A DNA stretch of 64,000 nucleotides from Amoebidium appalachense (GCA_963693365.1 CAVNZM010000001.1:20398001-20462000); one strand, 5' to 3'. Counted from the first letter of the stretch, positions 24,921 to 45,456 are shown. Notes: generated by a model not told the origin, from the sequence alone. Made by a program: numbers and translations.

Positions 24921-26053
24921 GGAGGGGGGGGGGGGAGGGAGACAACTGGCCATTGTAGTGGGCACATGTGCATTTTGTGGGGGGACGGAGGGGAGGGCAT
25001 GGTACCTGTGCGGATGTCGCGCACGTAGATGCCCTCGTTCTCCTCCAGGGGGATGGACTGCCGCCTGTCCAGCACCTCCACGTCCACTGATGGAATGTAC
25101 TCCCCTGGGCCCTTGATCATCCACCGATCACCGGGCTGCCGGGTGCTGCTGCCGTCCTTGAACTGCTTGACCGCCCCTGCACAAACACGTGTGAGCGCCC
25201 AGCATACACGCTGCAGGGTCATATGCACACGCAGGGGTTTTATCACACACACCACTGCAGGGTTACGCACATGCAGGTTTTAGCACACACACTGCAGGGA
25301 TATTATACACATGCATAAGGTTTTGCACTCACACTGCAGGGTTATACACATGCAGTGGGTTTGGCACACACACACACTGCAGGGTTAAACACATGCAGGG
25401 GGTTTACTTACTCAGCACCAGGCCCTCCTCCTCGCTCAGCACGTAGATGTCCTGGATGCCATCCTCCAGCCTCTCCCCCGGCTGCAGGAAGAAGGACTTC
25501 TCCCCCGCCACCACCTTGCGTGTGCCCAGCTGGTTCTTGCCGTTCTGCTCACACCCTCATGTCAACCCTGGTTCATTCTCCTACCATTGCTCCCCCCTCC
25601 CCCCCCCCCCCCCCCCCCCGGGCCCCCCGCCCTCCCCCCCCGTCACCACCCCACTGCACTCCTGACCTTCTGCTCTTACACCCAATATACAATGTATGGC
25701 AGTCTGTTCCCACACCTCCCCTGCCACCTCTTAGGCTTTCTCCACGTAAAGCCCAGAAATGATAAGGTGCAGCTTCACATTCTTCCCTTATAGCCCCTTC
25801 TTGCCAAGGCGGCACCATCAAGCCTGCCTTGGCTCTATCCCTTTCTAAACCCCCTCCGTACATCGTTGTTCAATTAGATTTCCCACCCTGTTGCTGTTAC
25901 AAAGCCACTCCCCTCCACCCCCTTCCCCCCCATACACACACATTCCCCCGTACCCCCCACACACAAATCACGACCCCCCCCCCCCCCCTCCCCCTCCCAC
26001 CCACCCATACAACTTGTGACACTCTGAGAAAAGACATCTAGCTATCTGTCAAC

Positions 26054-26092
<39 letters not shown>

Positions 26093-26843
26093 ACTCACAC
26101 ACACACACGCGCGCGCGCGCGCACGCACACACACACGCGCGCACCAGCACGGGGTCCACAATGACGCAGTACTGGCGGTTGCTGAGGGTGGTGATGTCGA
26201 CATTCTTGACCACCTCCTCGTGCACCGTGGGGATGAACGACTCCGTGTCGGCCAGTGTGATCAGCCACTCCTCACCACTCTGCAGGAAGTGGAGGTAAGA
26301 AAAACATGCAGTGCAAGAGAAGAGATCAACATGTGGGAGAACCAGGACGAGGGTGCCGGGAGGAGGGTGCGCGGGGGGGGGGGGGGGGGGAGGCGGGAAG
26401 GGCATGGCAGGATAGTGTCTGTGTGTTGCTTTGCTGTGGGACGTTAACCGGTGGTGGAGTGGGTGGGTGGATGAGTTATTGTGTTTGTGTGTGTGTGTGA
26501 GTGCATGCATGCACGGGTGTGTGTGTGTGTGTGTGTGTATCTGTGTCCGTGTGTGTGTGTGTGTGTTTGTGTGCGTGTGTGTTGGTATGGGGAGGTGTTG
26601 TGTGTGTATAGCCTCTGTATGGGGCAAGTCCCAGCATGGAGCCCGAAATAGGGACACCGACCTTTCTTGTCTTGCCGAACTTGTCCACAAAGGTCTTCTT
26701 TGCGCGCATGTGCAGGGCCGTCCTCTCAGTGAGGATGTAGGCATCCAGCGTCTCCACCACCTCCTCGTAGGCCGCTGGCAGGTACGCACCAATCGTCTCC
26801 ACAGTCCACTCGTCCCCAGTCACGTGCGCCTGCCCGTCCCTGT

Positions 26844-26917
<74 letters not shown>

Positions 26918-27005
26918 TGTGCATGTCCGAGGGGAGGTGGGGAGGGAGTCAGCATTTTTGGGCACGAGTTACATGAGCCACGCAGAAGGGAAATAAGTCA
27001 AGGAA

Positions 27006-27041
<36 letters not shown>

Positions 27042-27120
27042 AATCTGTAGGTGAAGGAGTGGGGGATAGGTGGTGGTGGTGGGGGGGGGGGGGTGGGGGG
27101 GGGGTGGTGGTGGTGGTGCG

Positions 27121-27161
<41 letters not shown>

Positions 27162-27413
27162 CTGGTATATCTATGTCCCAAAGGCGTTACAAGTCAACTC
27201 ATGCAGCTCAAGAGCGATCTGGATTAGCGTAAAACAGCTGAGGAATTGCAGCTAAGCTTTTACCCAGACGGGCAGGGTTGCTCAAGGAGCAGGGTTGTTC
27301 AGAGAAAGCAATCTTAAACAAAACACAAAACACATCCAAACTTATTAAAAAAAAAGATAGCTCAAAGTAGAGAAAAGGTGGGGCCTCTACTTCCCCAACG
27401 GGGAGAGAGAGGG

Positions 27414-27444
<31 letters not shown>

Positions 27445-28287
27445 AGGCGGGGGGGGGGGGGGGGGGGGGGGGGTCCAGATGGAAAGTGGTGAGGGTGGAG
27501 CATAAGCAGCAGGAGGAAGGGAGTGTGTTTGTGTTTGTGTGTGTGTGTGTGTGTGGCTGTGGCGTGAGGGGGAGGTATTGCCACCTGCCAGTGCAGTCCT
27601 TCCTAGCACGCAGCTTGAGGGCCTGGTTGGGGCGGATGACCGTAGCAAGCACCCTCTCCACCACCTCCTCGTTAACGTGTGGAATGTACGTGCCTGCCAT
27701 TAAGCACATAAGTTAACACCGGTAGCGTGCATATTCCCCCCCTCCCCCTGGCCCTCCCCCACTCTCCCCGCTTTCGCCACTACAAAGCCACAACCAAATG
27801 AAGGCATTGCCCCTCAACATTCTCCCAACTATTCCCAGAGCCTTTGGCTATGATTTTTTGTTATGTCCAAAAACACCAGGTAAATACCCACGTCCCAAAC
27901 AAACCCCTAACCTCCCTCCCCCCCTCCCCCACTGTCTCTCCTCCTCTCCCGCCAAAGGGGTTTCCAGGGCCAATCCCATGTCCTCAATGCCAAAACCCTC
28001 CACTTTTCAACAGCCTTGCAGCACATACCCGGACCCTCGAAGAGCCACTCATCCCCCGCAACCCTGACCACGCCCTTTGCGTCCTGGAAGTCCAGCACCG
28101 CCCTCAGCCGCAGGGCCACATTTGCAGCCACAATCGCAAGCTTGGTCAACGGCTTGACCACCTCCTCCCCGGGGTACAGCGGGAACGGGTCCCCTGCAAG
28201 ACGCACCTCCAGGTCGGCAAACCGGAGCTTAGCCTGCCCACTGCTTTCAACAACAACCTGGGGGAGGAGGGGGGAAGGGGACAGGTA

Positions 28288-28319
<32 letters not shown>

Positions 28320-28882
28320 GGAGGGGAGGGAGGTTAGCACAAATGGCAACGGAGCAATTAGAAGTATGAGCGGGAAAAGAAAAAGGAGTTGACGATTGGG
28401 CAAAGGGAAGGGGATGGGGAACTACAGGGAAAGAGGGTGAAAATTTCTTCCTCTCATACTTGTATTTGTTCATGACGGCAGGGGAAGAGAAAAGTGAGTG
28501 ATACAGGCCGAAAATGGATCATACCGCCTACCCTCAAGTAACAGGTAGTGGGTATAGACTCCTAGTTTTACAACAGTTGTCACGGTGTGATATATGGTGG
28601 ACTAAGGTTGTGTTAGCGTTTTGTGCGTCTTTGTATGTTTGTTGGTAGTGGTTGTGGCGGCGGAAAAAAAGGGGAGAGGGAGGAGGGGGGCGGGGAGGGG
28701 GAGGGGGGTGCAAAGGAGCCACCGGTGGGTGGCATCCTTTCGACCCTGCAGGTATGATAAAAAAGACTCTTGTTACTTGAAGAGGGAAAAAAATCGACAC
28801 TAACCGGATAAATAATGATAACAAGGCTGGGTAGGGCGCCTAGGCAGAAGAAAGGGAAGGGGCTCTAGGGGTTGTTGCTGTT

Positions 28883-28913
<31 letters not shown>

Positions 28914-28958
28914 GGGGGGGGGGGGGGGGGGGAGGGGTTGTGTGTGTGTGTGTGTGTG

Positions 28959-28991
<33 letters not shown>

Positions 28992-29042
28992 GGGGGTAAT
29001 CAGGAAGGGGAGGGGATGAGGGTTGAGGGGTTGAAGGCTTTT

Positions 29043-29110
<68 letters not shown>

Positions 29111-29600
29111 ACCTCTCCGTCTTCATCTCGTTGGACTGGGTTCTGGACTACGCAATAGTGGTTTGGAGGTACCGTGACCATACGTGTTGGGGTGACCACA
29201 ACCTGCAACCCAAACGTTAGCACACTCTAAGCAGAGAATGGGAGAACTACATACAAGATGACCTTGCTTCATGATCTGCACTCTGCACCAACAAAAGCTG
29301 GGCTAGCCAGGCCCTCGGCTTACGACTCGGCAACAGCTCGAACCCATGGCCAATTAGAAGCAGCCGTCTACATCAGTTTACAATATGTCGCATGCAAGAC
29401 AGGTTAAGCATATAACAACACACCTGTTCATTGTCCTGGCGAATGAAGGTTTGTGGGCCGATTACAAGGCGGGTGACGTTGGTTTGTGAATCAAAGACAT
29501 GGATGTAGTGGTATGGGGCAATCCGAATCAAACTGCTCTTGTCGTCGGCCGGCGCCATTTTCTCTATTCTTGGTGGGGCTGCTGCTTGCTTGCCTGACAT
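19884..29600 (-). CDS. MVP: Major vault protein, 17 exons, complete
   Basis: Exons in transcript order: 29424-29600, 29113-29202, 28029-28257, 27585-27693, 26662-26839, 26145-26279, 25412-25544, 25006-25176, 24440-24629, 24094-24178, 23440-23637, 22899-23054, 22430-22528, 21861-22074, 21293-21455, 20823-20945, 19884-20016. All phases match, giving 860 residues (human 893). Family blocks appear in order: [11 protein letters not shown] near the N-terminus; structural repeats with [36 protein letters not shown] and SGEEWL (exons 1-8); [13 protein letters not shown] and [19 protein letters not shown] of the shoulder (about 472-610); [17 protein letters not shown] of the long cap helix (about 650-775); and the cap-ring end [20 protein letters not shown]. 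It is the main shell protein of the cytoplasmic vault ribonucleoprotein. Nearly all introns carry C runs on the transcript strand. No frameshift or stop was seen in any exon. Confidence 0.97.
23757..24066 (-). repeat. Tandem duplication inside a vault gene intron
   Basis: Two adjacent copies of about 150 bases. Each contains GGGGGCCGGGAGCGGGGGAA, a GGGTGAAGAAGAGA stretch and GAACAGGTAGGTCTGGTAAG, with a handful of differences. The pair lies between exons 10 and 11 and touches no coding sequence. Confidence 0.85.
24879..24922 (+). repeat. T run fused to G run
   Basis: About 21 T (24879-24899) immediately followed by about 23 G (24900-24922) in a vault gene intron. Read on the other strand this is a C run followed by an A run. 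Confidence 0.95.
25195..25405 (-). repeat. Minisatellite with CTGCAG-bearing units in a vault gene intron
   Basis: Five degenerate units of about 40-45 bases on the pattern CACACTGCAGGGTTATACAC, ATGCAG, GGTTT. It fills the intron between exons 7 and 8. Each unit holds the palindrome CTGCAG, which on the transcript strand looks like a splice acceptor. Confidence 0.75.
29045..29108 (+). repeat. T run fused to G run at a vault gene splice donor
   Basis: About 29 T followed by about 35 G. The G run ends only four bases before vault exon 2, so the transcript reads GAG/GTGTCC and then a C run and an A run. Confidence 0.95.
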
Positions 29601-31383
29601 AGTTCCCGAGATCCTGTGGGGTTTGCACAGGTGTCTGCTTGAGTTTGGGCTTTCTCATTGAACACAACATAACAGGGAAGGGATCTACTGTTGGTTAGTC
29701 CAGGCATAGAAGGTCTGATTAACATGCGGTTACTAAAACCAGGCTAGATGTCTGATTAAGGGGTATCAGTGACGTGTTTCACAGAAAAGACTTGAAAATT
29801 AGCAAAAGAACAAGCAGCTCTTGTTTGCAGGTCACCTGGGGCATACCGACCCAAAAAGACGGCCACATACGTAACCTACGGAAAGGTAGCCCTACGTATA
29901 CACCTTGAACCTGTAAGGCCTTTTGTCTAACCGGGCTTTTACGCTTTGTAAGGGTCCAGCACGTTCATGCGGAGAAAGGCAGAGAGAATAGGCAGAGCAA
30001 GGCGGCAAGAAAAGAGAAGGGGCTGGGGAACGGGATTACTAACAGAGCTCGGTTATACTCTCATACGCCACACACTGTTGAGGGTGGCTGCTCTGCGGTC
30101 AACTTGAAAACTGGTGCGAAGATTTTGTTTTGACTGACTTTATAGTAAATTGCGTAACCCACACAGCTTTATTGTGTTATGAAATCTATGATTTAGAGAC
30201 CCCCTTTAAAGCATTTAAATTATAGAGAGTGTTATTTCTGTATCATTTAGTCTGCTGATTGGTTGAATGGCTTTATTTTTAGTTTTACCAAACGCCCATT
30301 CCATTCGACATCCCAGGGCTTCATATGATCTATCAGGATGACGGCTCTAAAAATGAGGTCAACATTCATATGAATGAGATCGACTGTTGAAGTTAATACA
30401 TATACCTGCACTAAATAATTCTCTCTATTCAGAGTATGAGCTTTAAATGGCCAAAATCATCATAATAGTGTCATGTATTTCATTAGTGTATTTTCGAGAG
30501 AGTAATGCCTGCCATATTTGGCAGGTTTCGGTGACCAATGAAAGGCGACTAGCTATTATGACGTAACCGTTGGGCGAGGCGGCCAAGTTGGCATTGCGCC
30601 TTCTCGGGAGATTAGGCGGAGGCCTTATGATCTCACACGGCCACGGCCCAGCAGGCCTAGGCCTAGGCCCTAGGAGCACTGTCACCTGTGGCAGGCAGCC
30701 GCAGGAGCTGAGTCGAGCTTGAACGCGCAGCTTGCGCGGGTACGCGTGGCCGTGCAGCACACGTGTGCTGCATCACATGTGCAGACACTCACGGCACAGC
30801 TCACCCGGTGACCATGGACGTGTACGGTGTTTGTGCCGGGCTGCACTCGTACTCCTTTGCTACGTACTGCATGGTTGATTCAGGTACTGCTCAATCGACA
30901 CGATTTGCACCTTGCTCGACCCCCAGGCACAGCCCGGCGGGCACAGTTTTTATTTGACGCCATCATTATGTCCCGACCAGTGTTGATCCAGTCTGAACGA
31001 CCCATCATCGTGCTATAACGCTACTAGCACATGCATACACTCGATTATATAAAAAAAGTGACCAGCCTGGAAAAATGCATAAAAAACACCGCCCACTTGT
31101 GGCATGACCTGTGCTTTGTAACCAGTTGCAAGTGTAAGAGCCAAAAACATGTGTGTGGTTCTATTTCCTGAGTGCTGACCGGTCAATAATGTGCTGTTGC
31201 CAAACAAAATTTTAAGTGATAAACGGCCAACGACACAAAAAGAAGCAGAACAAAACACCGTGTTTACTGTGTCAGAGCCCCAACACCCCACAACCACGCT
31301 AAATGCTATCCCACCCACCATGCAGTCTGACTCTGCGCACACGATATTAGTTTTTCACTTGGGGCATAGTATTATTCATTGCC
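29601..31383. other. Spacer upstream of the vault gene and downstream of V-ATPase C
   Basis: Should contain the vault promoter in its left part. A CCAAT-type TGATTGG lies near 30248. A minus-strand AATAAA at 30949-30954 could end the V-ATPase C transcript, about 430 bases after its stop. Long C/G runs are absent from this spacer. No exon recognised. Confidence 0.5.
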
Positions 31384-39097
<7,714 letters not shown>

Positions 39098-39609
39098 GTT
39101 TGACCCTTACGCAGAGCGCTACCGTGATAATAACACCTATACCCTCTTGCCTATACAACCTCGCTAACTACCCACCTACTACTGTGCTACTTACTGGTAT
39201 AGAGGGACTGCGCGCTACCAAGGCCTTTTTGCCTTCCGTCAGTTTTCTCGTTTTTTTAGACCGGCCGGCTTCGAAGCTTCAACTTTTGATCATTAGGTGA
39301 CAATCTTGGTTGCCATTTTTGGTAATTTAGTGGGTCTTATATGCAAATATTCCAAGTTCAAACAAATCCGCTCAAGAAATGTGCAGTTACATAAGGATTA
39401 ACTTACATAGATTATAAAATGTAAAAAGAAAGGTTTCAGCTAGAACAATAATGCCACTTAGCTGGCCTTTTTTCTTATATAACTCTTTTCCATACCTTTT
39501 CTCTGCAGAGTCTGGAGTCTCAAGAAAGAGACGGCGGATCTGATTGGCTGTCTTATTTTTGGTCTGATGGGTTTTCAATTGGTTCATGGTCACGGCATTG
39601 ACTTTGCCG

Positions 39610-39641
<32 letters not shown>

Positions 39642-39820
39642 CCTCTCTCTCTCTCTGTTCCCTTGGAAGCTTCAAAGACGCCCGTGCTTAACTTAAAAGG
39701 GAATCCGAAGCCCTCTTGTCGATCTATATATTTTTTTTTCATTTTCTCCCTTCTCCTAGTACATAGCACCTTGGTTTCTGCTGAACAACCTATAAGACAT
39801 CACCCTTATACTCGATAAAA
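39098..39820. promoter_or_regulatory. Divergent promoter region of V-ATPase C and PSMG1-like genes
   Basis: The two start codons (39097 on minus, 39821 on plus) are 723 bases apart and point away from each other. The spacer carries a CCAAT-type CTGATTGGCTG near 39538 and two CT-rich blocks (39611-39656). It lacks long C/G runs. Shared control of two housekeeping genes is an inference from spacing only. Confidence 0.5.
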
Positions 39821-40585
39821 ATGGCTATGGACACCGAGTCAGGCAGTCTGCTGGTTGCGTCGCAGGGTGGGTGGGCTGGGCAGTGGGCCAAGCACGCGTT
39901 TGTTGGTTTTGCAGACCTGGCTGGTGTGGGCAACAGGGCACTACTTGGCGCGGCAACAGCACCGGGCCCAGGAGCAACAAGTAAGTGCACAATGACCCTT
40001 GCCTGCCTATGTGAAGGCTTAAAAAGCGAAAACTAACAACGAAACCACAGACAGCTATGAGGTGAAGAACAGCAGAGTTGCTACTGTCGCGACAGGAGAC
40101 GTCAGTCTGGCGGCAGTTCTTGTTTCACACTTCTTCTCAACAAGCCCCGAGACACCGAGCAGCACGTTTGTGACCGTGAATGTGGTGATGGATGACGAGC
40201 TGGCTTCACACCTAGCAAACGAGTTGTTAAATCTTTTGCTGGCAAAGGGGGTAAACCGGCTTTCGATTGTGGCCGGACTTCACTTCACACCAGCCACCCG
40301 CTCAGACCAGGACAAAGTTCATACGTATAGTTTTAACGATTCTCTGTCGGAAAAAATCCTCGCCCCATGCCCCGCCCTCCCTTCGTCTGTCCCTGCCAAA
40401 GATACCTTTTTTTCTTCGCTTTTGAATCTGCTTGTTGTTGAGAAGTTGGGCACCAGTGTGTATGCGTACCCAGCAAGAAAAACGGTTAACGGAGAAGATG
40501 AGGCTGTGTGGATCGGCGTAGCAGCACTCCAAGAAGGTAAGCCAATAAGTTGTCTGCCTTGTTGTCCCTTAGGTCTATTAAGGAG

Positions 40586-40616
<31 letters not shown>

Positions 40617-41146
40617 GGTGGTGCCTCTATTGTTGCTTGCTAAGCAGACTTAGCCTCTGCATCCAACTAAAAGACGAATTACTCTTGGTTCACATTCAAG
40701 TTCTAATTTTCTTTATCCTAAGCAATCACGAGTATGCTTGCTTCTTATAGATTTCTTGTGCTGTAAGTCTTGCATTCTTTCTTTCTCTTCGTCTCTATCC
40801 GCACCCCCAACACCCCGCACTTCTTCGGCCCGGTATGCCAAAGCCTGATTTCCTGCTTTGGCACACATCCCGTTTTCTTACTTCTTACGTTAGATACTGT
40901 TCATAGAGGCACACGCCCGCTTTTAAATGTTCCCACCTTCACCGCCAGCGCATCTGTCCCTCTCTCCTGCTTATTGACCTACCCCTTACCCTTTTTTTGG
41001 CATGTGCCCCTTTTCAATATACCTTCTGGTTTTGCCTCTACCCTTTCGTTCTATTCCCCACCTCCCCCCCCCCCCCCCCCTCCCCCCTTCCCCGGCCCAT
41101 TCCCCCCCTCCCCCCCCCCCCCGCCCCGCCCCCCCGCCGCCGCCAT

Positions 41147-41197
<51 letters not shown>

Positions 41198-41207
41198 ACC
41201 CTTTCCC

Positions 41208-41239
<32 letters not shown>

Positions 41240-41532
41240 AAAAAAAAAAAACAGACACACAAACACAAACACACACACAGCAAGAACACACATGTCCCTC
41301 CCTCTTCCCTCCTGTAGTTTTTCTTACCCACCCCTCCACCCCCCTCCCCCTCCTCCTCCTCCTCCTCCTCCTCCCTCGTGCTTCTGCAGTTGGCATACCC
41401 TCCTTTCCCCCCAACCTATGACATTTCGACTTCGCAATATAACGACACACCTGCTTTCTCCTGCTTCGTATATCTGGTCACGTGTAGCTGTCGTGCAATA
41501 ATACTATTGGTGCGCACAAATCTCAGGCTGTG

Positions 41533-41563
<31 letters not shown>

Positions 41564-42118
41564 TATTGCATATTTGAATGTTTGCATTTGCGTGTGTCCT
41601 GCACCATGCTTCTCATCGTGTGTGCGTACTTCGTACCGTGTTCCGCATTCAAACCCCCCCAGTCTTGTTTCAGAGGTGTCCTTTCAGGACAGACCACTGT
41701 GTGGAGACAGCTTTACTTCCATGCAACCGGGCATGGTTGCTCTGTGTGGTGCATCTGTAAGCATATACGCATTTTTCGCTGCATGCTGCATTAGCACATC
41801 TTCACCTTTTAGCTCACTTTGCTTGCATAAGCAACCCTGTTCGTATTTGATCAAGACGGGTTGACCCTCCCTAGTTCAGTTGATGCTGCTGTCTGAGTTG
41901 AAGAGTCGTATATACGCGGGGCTAAAGGGTCGAAACTCAGACGCAATTGATGACTTGGGCCCTCCCTGAGGATGGGTTCTGCTTATGATGCATACTGTGC
42001 GCATTGCTGATATTGCATATTTGAATGTTTGCCTTTGCATGTGTCCTGCACCATGCTTCTCATCGTGTAGGCGTACTTCGTACCGTGTTCCGTATTCAAC
42101 CCCCCCCCCCGTCCCCCC

Positions 42119-42200
<82 letters not shown>

Positions 42201-42317
42201 ACCACCACCACCACCACCACCACCACCACCATCATCACCCCTGTGCACACGTGCGCGCACACATGCACGCACGCAAACAAAAAAACATGCTTACCTTATC
42301 CACCCACCTGGCCCTTT

Positions 42318-42402
<85 letters not shown>

Positions 42403-42974
42403 ACACACCCATAATATGTACTCGCTGTGTGTATTTTGCAGAATTTTGTATTGTTTGCTCGGTCGAATCTATTTTGTTTGCCCGTCGTGAAAGTGTGCTT
42501 GGTGCAATAATACATTTCCCTTCCCCTGGGCGGTGATTTTTTTTTATTTTTTTTTTATGCATGCTTTGTGTGCTTATCTGGACAATCCTGTGGAAATTCT
42601 GAACTGTTGTACATCGTGAATGTTTTCTTCATTCGCAGTAATGCATCCTCCCCCCCCCCCACCCACCCCCCCCCCCTTGGGTATTGTGGGTAACTTGGAC
42701 CTCTCCCCAAGGATGGGCTATATTTTTGATGCATACTCAGCGTGTGCTAGCGCCCTCTCTCTGCCCCCTCTCTCCCTCTATATCTCTCTCTTTCTGTGTG
42801 TGTGTGTCCCCTCCCCCCCCCCCCCCCCCCCCCCTCCCTCCCTCCCTCCCTCCCTCCCTCTCCCCCTCTCTCTTTTTCCCTCTGTCTCTCTCTTTCTGTG
42901 TGCGTGCGCCCCTCCCTCTCCCCCTCTCTCTCTCCCTCTTTCTCTCTCTTTCTGTGTGCGTGTGCCCCTCCCCC

Positions 42975-43010
<36 letters not shown>

Positions 43011-43195
43011 TCTCTCTCTTCCTGTGCGCGTGTGCCCCCAACCCCCCTCCATCGCTCTCTCCCTCTCTTTCCCTGCTCTCTATCCGTCTCACTCTCCCTG
43101 TCTTTGTGTGTATGTCCCTCCCTCCCTCCCTCTCTCTGCCTCTCTCACTCCCCCCCCCCCCCCCCCCCCCCCCCCCCCTTCTCTTTCCTCTCTCT

Positions 43196-43236
<41 letters not shown>

Positions 43237-43340
43237 GGCCTTTCTTTTCTTCTTCTATTTTTTTTTTTTTTTTTTGGGGGGGGGGGGGGGGGGGGATCTG
43301 CATTGTGTTGCAGATGTGTACTTGTTACTCTGTAATGTAT

Positions 43341-43395
<55 letters not shown>

Positions 43396-43694
43396 CGAGG
43401 CCACACACACACATCCTTTCAGCACTTTGTATGTGTGGCTGATTGGTAAGAAAGAAATGGACGGTGGGGGTTGCGGTCCACTTTTCCTCCTGATGTTTTT
43501 CTCTGTAACCTTATCACCAAGGCACACCTACCAACAGGCCATGTACATGTGTTTCAGAGAGCTGCCGTCTCTGACCTCATTTCCTTTCCACAGTGGTGGG
43601 CTCGATCACAGGAGTGGCCATGAGTGTGGACACTGCAAAGCAATATCAGCACATATCTCCAAGGCGAGAAGTCCAGAGCATGCTCTATCTGTAG
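39821..43694 (+). CDS. PSMG1: Proteasome assembly chaperone 1-like protein, 3 exons
   Basis: Exons 39821-39980, 40051-40536, 43594-43694 (TAG 43692-43694), phase 1 at both junctions, 248 residues. A second in-frame ATG at 39827 is possible. Family evidence is the layout rather than strong identity: a strand-helix fold with LASHLANELLNLLL and NRLSIVAGLHF, then PAKDTFFSSLLNLLVVEKLG aligned with the human segment before YCQVWKIPAILYLCY, and a C-terminus REVQSMLYL comparable to the family ending NEIQSNIYT. PSMG1 pairs with PSMG2 to scaffold the 20S alpha ring and prevent its self-dimerisation. The N-terminus is shorter than human (288 residues). Intron 2 (about 3 kb) holds SINE-like copies, C runs and microsatellites. 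Another member of the PAC family is the main alternative. Confidence 0.6.
41562..41655 (+). repeat. SINE-like repeat, copy 1 (3' part)
   Basis: Begins GATATTGCATATTTGAATGT directly after a C run and ends CCGCATTCAAACCCCCCC. It matches 42009-42100 closely but lacks the head. Confidence 0.75.
41866..42105 (+). mobile_element. SINE-like repeat, copy 2, with tRNA-like head and C-rich tail
   Basis: The head has an A-box-like CTAGTTCAGTTGATGC (41870-41886) and a B-box-like GGGTCGAAACTC (41928-41939). The body runs from GAGGATGGGTTCTGCTTATG to CCGTATTCAACCCCC, then a C-rich tail and a (CA)n array. The body is shared with copies at 41562-41655 and 60254-60386. The boxes are good but not perfect matches to Pol III promoter consensus. 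Confidence 0.55.
42121..42231 (+). repeat. (CA)n followed by (CCA)n
   Basis: About 39 CA units and then about 10 CCA units, directly after the C-rich tail of the SINE-like copy. Confidence 0.95.
42320..42388 (+). repeat. 69-base C run
   Basis: The longest uninterrupted homopolymer found by eye in this window; a short (AC)n follows. It lies in intron 2 of the PSMG1-like gene. Confidence 0.95.
43343..43394 (+). repeat. 52-base C run
   Basis: About 200 bases before the proposed last exon of the PSMG1-like gene. A T run fused to a G run lies just upstream at 43257-43295. Confidence 0.95.
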
Positions 43695-43890
43695 CACTTT
43701 ATGATGTGGACGCGCACGTAGCTATATTCTGGATAGTGTTTTGTTGTTTTGCTTTGCTGGTAGTGAACAACAAGGCTCTAGAGAAAGTGTGACATGGTGC
43801 AGATGCCTGACCTATCTTGTATGACGTGCCCATGTACCCATGTGATGCTTTTAGAACACAGGGTGTGATTGCAAATGTACATGCTTAGTA

Positions 43891-43896
43891 AATAAA
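43891..43896 (+). promoter_or_regulatory. Polyadenylation signal of the PSMG1-like gene
   Basis: AATAAA about 200 bases after the proposed stop. This supports the assignment of the third exon. Confidence 0.6.
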
Positions 43897-44443
43897 AAGA
43901 TTGATTTTGTCGACACATATCGCCGTCGCATGTACATGTACATTGACAGGTGCGCATCACTGGTTCAACACGCAATCGTGTGCGTGTGCACGTGTGGTAC
44001 ATGTGTCTGCAGGTACGTGTGATTCAAATACGTGTGAATTCGAAACGTGTGTGCGGGACACATCTGTGGATGTACGGCGTGCGATGGGGAGACTGGAACC
44101 GGGTTACTCCTGAGCTCCCTCTAGAGGGGGGGGGGGGGGGGGGGGGGCATGAGGGCGTGGCTGGTGTTTCATGTGATCAAGGACTACTAAGCTTCAATAT
44201 TAAAGCTTTGGGAATCATGGCAATTATTGCCAAATCATAGCGCCACATGTGGTCCAGGTTATGATTACGTTTGGGAACGTATGTAAACATGTAAACACTG
44301 CTAATAGTAGTACCACATATGATCATGTAGGTCATATATGCATTTGCATAGCAGCCTGTGAGGTGTGTGTGTGTGTGTGTGATGTGTGGTGGTGGTGGTG
44401 GTGGGGACCTACTTATTGATCAGGTGGCCGGGTGGTGCCCTCC

Positions 44444-44444
<1 letters not shown>

Positions 44445-44510
<66 letters not shown>
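44445..44510 (+). repeat. 66-base C run
   Basis: Uninterrupted C run in the spacer after the PSMG1-like gene. Confidence 0.95.
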
Positions 44511-44511
<1 letters not shown>

Positions 44512-45341
44512 CCGCCTCCCTTCCTCCTCCCCCCCCCCCACGCTGCTAGCCGGAGGGGTGGCAATGAGCCCCACCCACCCCACACCCTGCCATGACTATA
44601 TCAGATACCCGTCCAAAGGAGCCCCCCCCCCCCCTCCTCCCCCCTCCCCCCTCCACTCACCCTCCCAAAGTTAACACTTCTACCACCCTGCCAGCTTTGG
44701 AATCAAGAATTCCTGATATTTATTTCACGTGGTTACTAAACACCCCATTAATACGGCAGTATGAGCCTAACATACTCAATTGAGCTTGTGGTAGGCATCT
44801 GAGGGCCACCGGTTGTACCTGCACCTAATCAGGTGGTTCTTGATTGGCAGAACTTGCCCAGGGGAGGAGGGGCTGCGACCGGGCAACTAGGGGGGGGAAG
44901 GGGGGGGGGGGGGAGGGGGGGGGGGGGGGTGGAGGGGGGGGGGGGGGGTTGGAGGTGGAGGGGGAAAGGGGGAGGGGCGGGGGGCACCTGCTGAGATGGG
45001 TGGACCTGGGTATCTTCTTAGGGGAGGCTCCTTCCCAGCTCCCTGATGCTCTCCAGCTAATTGGGCCTAGCGCGTTGTCGGTCTGTCCCCCCCCCCCCCC
45101 CTCCCCCCCCCCCAATACCAATGGAACCCCGCACCCCCTCTCTCCCTTTCCTCCCCCACCACCACTATGTGCCTCTGTCCCTGGCTGCATCTGATTGGCC
45201 CTGCCGAATATGGAACATGCAGTGCGGGCCTTTAGATGACGCTGGGCTCCAAGATGGGGCCGTAGCAGTAACGAATAGTGCTTCACCCTGGAATTTCTCC
45301 AACCAAATCAGTGATCATGAATCGTTTGCCCCCCCCCCCCC

Positions 45342-45456
45342 GAGCACAAGGCTTCCACTCACGTGTGTGCCTTGAGACGCAATCCGTCCCAACCCACCAA
45401 GCCAGTAGTAGTAGCCACCTCGAATTCCGTTGTATATCTAGAGGTGCAGTTATCTC
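45342..45456 (+). repeat. 115-base dispersed repeat, copy 1
   Basis: Begins GAGCACAAGGCTTCCACTCA directly after a C run and ends in GTGCAGTTATCTC. The second copy at 58096-58210 has the same length and orientation and four mismatches by eye. Flanks differ, so the copies were moved or duplicated as a unit. Confidence 0.9.

Noticed and set aside
42620-43792. 390-codon open frame
   Set aside because: Mostly translated CT and C runs; its end overlaps the proposed PSMG1 last exon in a different frame.
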